Under the pieces are notes generated by a model. The model was not told the origin of the DNA. It ran no database searches and saw only the letters and a program-made list of their open reading frames with translations. The position numbers were made by a program, and so were the translations under genes. A DNA stretch of 64,000 nucleotides from Anagrus nilaparvatae (Eukaryota; Arthropoda; Insecta; Hymenoptera; Mymaridae), in the NCBI GenBank assembly GCA_022575985.1, contig JAKSXM010000238.1, positions 12,914,001 through 12,978,000 on the forward strand, in the 5' to 3' direction. Shown here one piece after another: positions 63,747 to 64,000 of this stretch (its first letter is position 1; each line of letters opens with the position of its first letter).

Positions 63747-64000
63747 CAAGCTTGAAAAATTTGATAAATCATTTTTTAGATCAGTAGAAACTGTAAATCA
63801 GAATGTTGAATATTGCTGTGCACTGTAGAAAACTGTTTAAAATAAAAAGCGCGGGTAAACGGCAGTACATGGTTTTGAATTTTCGGGTATTAGAAAATGG
63901 TTCAACCTCCAGGAGATTTTCTAAAAAGTTTTAGTTTTTTACCCCATCAGGACTAAAAAAAATTAAGGATGGTTTTTTTTGCTCAAAAAACCGATTTTTG
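62759..64000 (+). other. Presumed first intron of the right-hand gene
   Basis: Starts GTAAGTTT, with long T-runs (63703-63746). No coding exon before the window ends; 63840-63990 is GC-richer but not recognisable. Confidence 0.4.

Overview
The window is nuclear DNA of an arthropod, most likely an insect. It is very AT-rich, its genes are split by GT/AG introns, and every recognised protein is an animal one. A parasitoid wasp or similar AT-rich insect would fit, but nothing seen here fixes the order. Gene names come from reading the translated exons; no database search was possible.

Layout, left to right. (1) 6934-18728, minus: the first four coding exons of the stimulatory G-protein alpha subunit (Gs-alpha). 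The 3' exons lie beyond the left edge. Its introns are full of mobile-element debris: a hAT-like MITE, a large foldback element, a gag fragment and a dead LINE reverse-transcriptase fragment. Its leader carries a GC-richer 23-codon upstream ORF. (2) 21993-22481, minus: a complete C/EBP-gamma (Irbp18-type) bZIP gene. (3) 23899-25000: two hairpin MITEs. (4) 25568-27257, minus: a BTB/POZ-BACK protein of the SPOP type without a MATH domain. (5) 29353-31600, minus: Paf1, with a long arginine/serine C-terminal tail. (6) 33845-41702 and 43881-47148, minus: two tandem Na+/K+-ATPase beta-subunit (nervana) paralogues with the same intron positions and phases. (7) 47713-47830, minus: a single 5S rRNA gene. 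(8) 51338-56683, plus: skywalker/TBC1D24 (TBC plus TLDc), with a non-coding first exon near 49017-49334. A 30-nt microexon and an 87-nt cassette exon, both in frame, lie between the two domains. (9) 59909-61341: more foldback elements. (10) 62682-62758, plus: a core promoter (TATA + initiator) and short leader exon of a gene that continues beyond the right edge.

Several of these genes are prominent in neurons: Gs-alpha in cAMP signalling, nervana in the sodium pump, and skywalker in synaptic-vesicle traffic. Paf1 and C/EBP-gamma are general transcription factors. Nothing suggests they form one pathway; this is an ordinary stretch of insect chromosome.

The most interesting items are the two in-frame cassette exons in skywalker, the Gs-alpha upstream peptide, the RS tail on Paf1, the lone 5S gene with paired changes in helix I, and foldback transposons whose arms contain about 154-bp tandem repeats.
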